Source: Roseiarcus sp963842835 (GTDB taxonomy: Bacteria > Pseudomonadota > Alphaproteobacteria > Rhizobiales > Beijerinckiaceae). From it: 64,000 bases of DNA. The stretch covers positions 62,001 through 126,000 of the forward strand of contig CAWJIB010000003.1 in NCBI GenBank assembly GCA_963842835.1, in the 5' to 3' direction. The notes under the pieces are model-generated. The model was not told where the DNA came from, searched no databases, and saw nothing but the letters and a program-made list of their open reading frames with translations. Shown here piece after piece: positions 61,600 through 64,000 of this stretch. The position numbers and the translations under genes are program-made. Every line of letters starts with the position of its first letter. The first letter of the stretch is position 1.

Positions 61600-62347
61600 G
61601 GCCGTCCTCGCCGAGATAGACGGCGCGAACCCGCTCGTCCGCGGCGATCTGCTCTGGGGCGCCCTCGACGAGGATTCGCCCGGAGACCAGCACCGTGATG
61701 CGCGTGGCGAAACTGAAGACGAGATCCATGTCATGCTCGATGAGCAGGATCGCGACGTCCTTGGGCAAGGCGGCGAGAGCCGCGAGAATGTCCTGCCGCT
61801 CGCCCTCGGGAACGCCGGCGGCCGGCTCGTCGAGAAGCAGCACGCGCGGCCGGCAGGCGAGCGCGAGCGCGATTTCGAGCAGGCGCTGCTTGCCGTAGGG
61901 CAAGGTGCGGGTCGGCTGGTCCATCGCGTCGATCAGTCCGAAGCGCGACAGCAACTCCTCGATTTCCTCGACGATGTCGGCATGCCCGCCGGCGACGCGC
62001 CAGAAATCCGCGCCGGCGCGATGGCGCTCGGAAATGGCGAGGCCGATCGACTCGATCGGGCTGAGGTCGGGGAACAATTGGTTGATCTGGAAGGTGCGCG
62101 CGAGGCCGCGCCGCACCCGCTCGCTCGACGACTGCGCGGTGACGTCGCTGCCTTCGAGGAAGACCGAGCCCTCGCTGGGCTTGACGACGCCGGTGAGCAG
62201 ATTGATCAGCGTCGTCTTGCCCGCGCCGTTGGGGCCGATCAGGGCCTGGCGCGCGCCGGGTTGCAGCGCGAACGAGACATTGTCGGTCGCGGTCAGGCCG
62301 CCGTAGCGGCGCACCAGGCCGCGCGCTTCGAGAAGCGGCCCGCTCAT
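61592..62347 (-). CDS. livG: LivG-like ABC transporter ATPase
   Basis: 251 residues. Walker A GPNGAGKTT, ARTFQINQLFPDLSPIESIGLA, a signature variant LPYGKQRLLEIALAL (LivG/urea-type), Walker B VLLLDEPAAGVPEGE, and HDMDLVF. Overlaps livM by 4 bp. Confidence 0.92.
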   Translation of the reverse strand: MSGPLLEARGLVRRYGGLTATDNVSFALQPGARQALIGPNGAGKTTLINLLTGVVKPSEGSVFLEGSDVTAQSSSERVRRGLARTFQINQLFPDLSPIESIGLAISERHRAGADFWRVAGGHADIVEEIEELLSRFGLIDAMDQPTRTLPYGKQRLLEIALALACRPRVLLLDEPAAGVPEGERQDILAALAALPKDVAILLIEHDMDLVFSFATRITVLVSGRILVEGAPEQIAADERVRAVYLGEDGHD

Positions 62348-63351
62348 GCCGCCCCCGCCTGTCGCGCGGCGTTGGGCAGCACCGTGCGCACTACGCGGCG
62401 CGCCAAGCTCGCGACGCGCTCGCGGCCCGTCAGCACCAACACGACCAGCAGCGCGCCGATCCAGAATTCCCAATATTCCGGCGTCGCGCCGGAGATGACG
62501 TCCTTGAGCACGATGAACACGCCCGCGCCGATCAGCCCGCCGTAGAGATAGCCCGCGCCGCCGATGATCAGCATCAGCATGACGTCGGCGGAGCGGTGGA
62601 AGTCGAACAGGTCGAGCGAGACGATCTGCGTCGTCTGGGCGAGCAGCGCCCCCGCAACGCCCGCATAGGCCGCCGCCAGGGCGTAGACGCCGATCAGGCG
62701 GCGATGGGTCGCGATGCCGAGCGCGCCCGCGCGCAGCCGGTTCTCGCGCACCGCGCTGAGCGACAGGCCGAACGGCGATTGCGCGAGCCTGCGCGCGAGC
62801 CCGAACAGGATGAACAGCACGACGAGGCTGTAGAGCGCGGCGTTGCGCTGGCCGTTGAAGCCGATCGGAAACAGGCCGAGCACCGGCCGCATCGTGAATT
62901 CGAGCCCATCGGCGCCGCCGGTGAGCCAGGCGTTGCGGTTGGCGACCTCGCCCAGGATCAGCGCGACGCCCATCGTCACCATCAGCCGGGTGAGATCCGA
63001 ACCGCGCAGCAGCAGCGGCGCGGTGACGAGCCCGATGGCGCCGCCCAGCAGAGCGCCGACCAACAGCCCGAAGGTCGGATCGTTGTAGCCGGCGTTCGCG
63101 AGGATCGCAGCGGCGTAGCCGCCGACGCCGTAGAACGCCGCCTGGCCGAGCGAGACGACGCCGGCAAGACCGAGGATCAGATCGAGCGACAGCGCGAACA
63201 GCCCGGAAATGAGAATTTGATTGATCAGCGCCGCGCGCGAGGGCGCGGCGAAAATCAGGACGACGATCGCCAACCAGAAGGCGATCTCGCTCCAGCGCCA
63301 GCGTTCGCGCCGGCGCAAATGCGCCTGGATCCGCGCCGCGTTCGCGCTCAT
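62344..63351 (-). CDS. livM: LivM-like ABC transporter permease
   Basis: 335 residues, eight to ten hydrophobic helices; LSLDLILGLAGVVSLGQAAFYGVGGYAAA (in parts) is the LivM/UrtC signature, followed by SAVRENRLRAGALGI and YGGLIGAGVFIVL. Inner-membrane subunit. Overlaps livH by 4 bp. Confidence 0.93.
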   Translation of the reverse strand: MSANAARIQAHLRRRERWRWSEIAFWLAIVVLIFAAPSRAALINQILISGLFALSLDLILGLAGVVSLGQAAFYGVGGYAAAILANAGYNDPTFGLLVGALLGGAIGLVTAPLLLRGSDLTRLMVTMGVALILGEVANRNAWLTGGADGLEFTMRPVLGLFPIGFNGQRNAALYSLVVLFILFGLARRLAQSPFGLSLSAVRENRLRAGALGIATHRRLIGVYALAAAYAGVAGALLAQTTQIVSLDLFDFHRSADVMLMLIIGGAGYLYGGLIGAGVFIVLKDVISGATPEYWEFWIGALLVVLVLTGRERVASLARRVVRTVLPNAARQAGAA

Positions 63352-64000
63352 CGCCCGTCTCCTTTGGCGAACAGGCCCCGCGGGCGCAGGATCAGCGTCA
63401 CCACCATGACGAAATAGATGATGAAGGCGCCGATCGAGGGCACGTAATATTTGCCGGCGACGTCGAGCACGCCGAGCAGCAAGGCGCCGACCAGCGCGCC
63501 GACGATCCCGTTCGAGCCGCCGATCGCGACGACGATTAGGAAGGTCACCATGAATTTGAGCGGGAAGGCGGGATCAATGCCGCCCACTACGTCCGCCGCC
63601 AGCGCGCCGCCGAGCCCGGCAAGGCCGCTGCCGACCGCGAAAGTGGCCGCGAAAAGCCGGTCGACGTCGATGCCGAGACCGGAGGCGACGCGCGGATCGT
63701 CGACCGCGGCGCGCAACCGCGCGCCGAACCGCGTGCCGACCAGGAAGGATTGCAGGCCGACCGCGATCGCGCCGCAGACGACGATCAGGAACAGCCGGTA
63801 GACGCCGATCCCGACGCCGTGCACGTCGATGCGGCCCTGCAGCCAGGCGGGCAGATGGATCTGCTGTGGCTGATCGCCGAGCAGATAGTTGGCGATCGGC
63901 ATCGCCATCAGCACCAGGCCGATCGTGAACAGCACCTGATCGAGCGGGCTCGCGCCGTAAAGCCGGCGGTAGAGCGTGCGCTCGAGCGCGACGCCGACGA
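63348..64000 (-). CDS. livH: LivH-like ABC transporter permease (5' end outside window)
   Basis: At least 217 residues; the frame continues to the window edge (ALERTLYRRLYGASPLDQVL). Hydrophobic helices, GTRFGARLRAAVDDPRVASGLGI with the EAA-like loop, AATFAVGSGLAGLGGALA, IDPAFPLKFMVTFLIVVAIGG and the end VTLILRPRGLFAKGDGR are LivH motifs. Start not visible. Confidence 0.92.
   Translation of the reverse strand, partial: VGVALERTLYRRLYGASPLDQVLFTIGLVLMAMPIANYLLGDQPQQIHLPAWLQGRIDVHGVGIGVYRLFLIVVCGAIAVGLQSFLVGTRFGARLRAAVDDPRVASGLGIDVDRLFAATFAVGSGLAGLGGALAADVVGGIDPAFPLKFMVTFLIVVAIGGSNGIVGALVGALLLGVLDVAGKYYVPSIGAFIIYFVMVVTLILRPRGLFAKGDGR

Overview
The window is GC-rich, gene-dense DNA with short spacers and many 4-bp ATGA gene overlaps. 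It is typical of an alphaproteobacterial chromosome. A complete oxidative (reverse-type) dissimilatory sulfite reductase locus, with dsrEFH and dsrL, indicates a sulfur-oxidising organism. Betaine-lipid genes (btaAB) next to a full C-P lyase operon, plus the amino-acid/amide transporters, suggest a Rhizobiales-like lineage. The genus cannot be fixed from the sequence alone.

Layout. 1-3.6 kb: an RND efflux pump (adaptor plus permease, cut by the window edge) divergent from a SqrR/BigR-like regulator. 3.6-7.85 kb: a sulfide/persulfide-handling stretch: regulator, DUF2892, DUF302, then DsrE-like, TusA-like, SQR-like flavoprotein and a DUF1641 protein built of four near-identical 60-residue repeats, closed by a strong terminator. 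7.9-10.6 kb: a FadL-type porin, a DsrE2-like protein and a second SqrR-like regulator. 10.7-27.3 kb, all on the minus strand: dsrABEFHCMK-L1-(dsrJ/dsrK chimeric remnant)-L2-JOPN, cysG and a DsrC-family protein lacking both redox cysteines. 27.4-31.8 kb: a TauD-like dioxygenase with two small unknown genes, a SulP anion transporter, a TusA and a third SqrR-like regulator.

31.9-47.2 kb is mixed metabolism: amidohydrolase, SDR dehydrogenase, amidase and an oligopeptide-type ABC transporter. Its binding protein (35.3-36.8 kb) is separated from its permeases and ATPases (43.5-47.2 kb) by a glycan-type block (membrane glycosyltransferase candidate, GtrA-methyltransferase fusion, MurG-like glycosyltransferase, methyltransferase, ChbG/HpnK deacetylase). 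47.3-49.3 kb holds btaBA. 49.4-60.7 kb is a complete phosphonate locus, phnCDE1E2GHIJKL-acetyltransferase-MN-DUF1045. Pho-box-like repeats lie about 50 bp upstream of both phnC and btaA, so phosphonate use and phosphorus-free lipid synthesis look co-induced by phosphate limitation. 60.9-64 kb is a branched-chain amino acid type ABC transporter (livHMGF, livH partial).

How the parts work together (inference from known families): sulfide and persulfide sulfur would be collected by the SQR-like protein and TusA/DsrE carriers, passed through DsrEFH and DsrC to the DsrMKJOP membrane complex, DsrL and DsrAB, and leave as sulfite/sulfate, perhaps through SulP. CysG and DsrN supply siroheme amide. 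Three persulfide-sensor-like repressors punctuate the region, and a shared promoter motif (ATTCGTAT core) occurs upstream of fadL, dsrA/tauD, and tusA, with a looser variant upstream of sulP.

Single-base indels are visible relative to family reading frames in the RND permease (two, compensating) and in phnE2 (one). They may be assembly errors.
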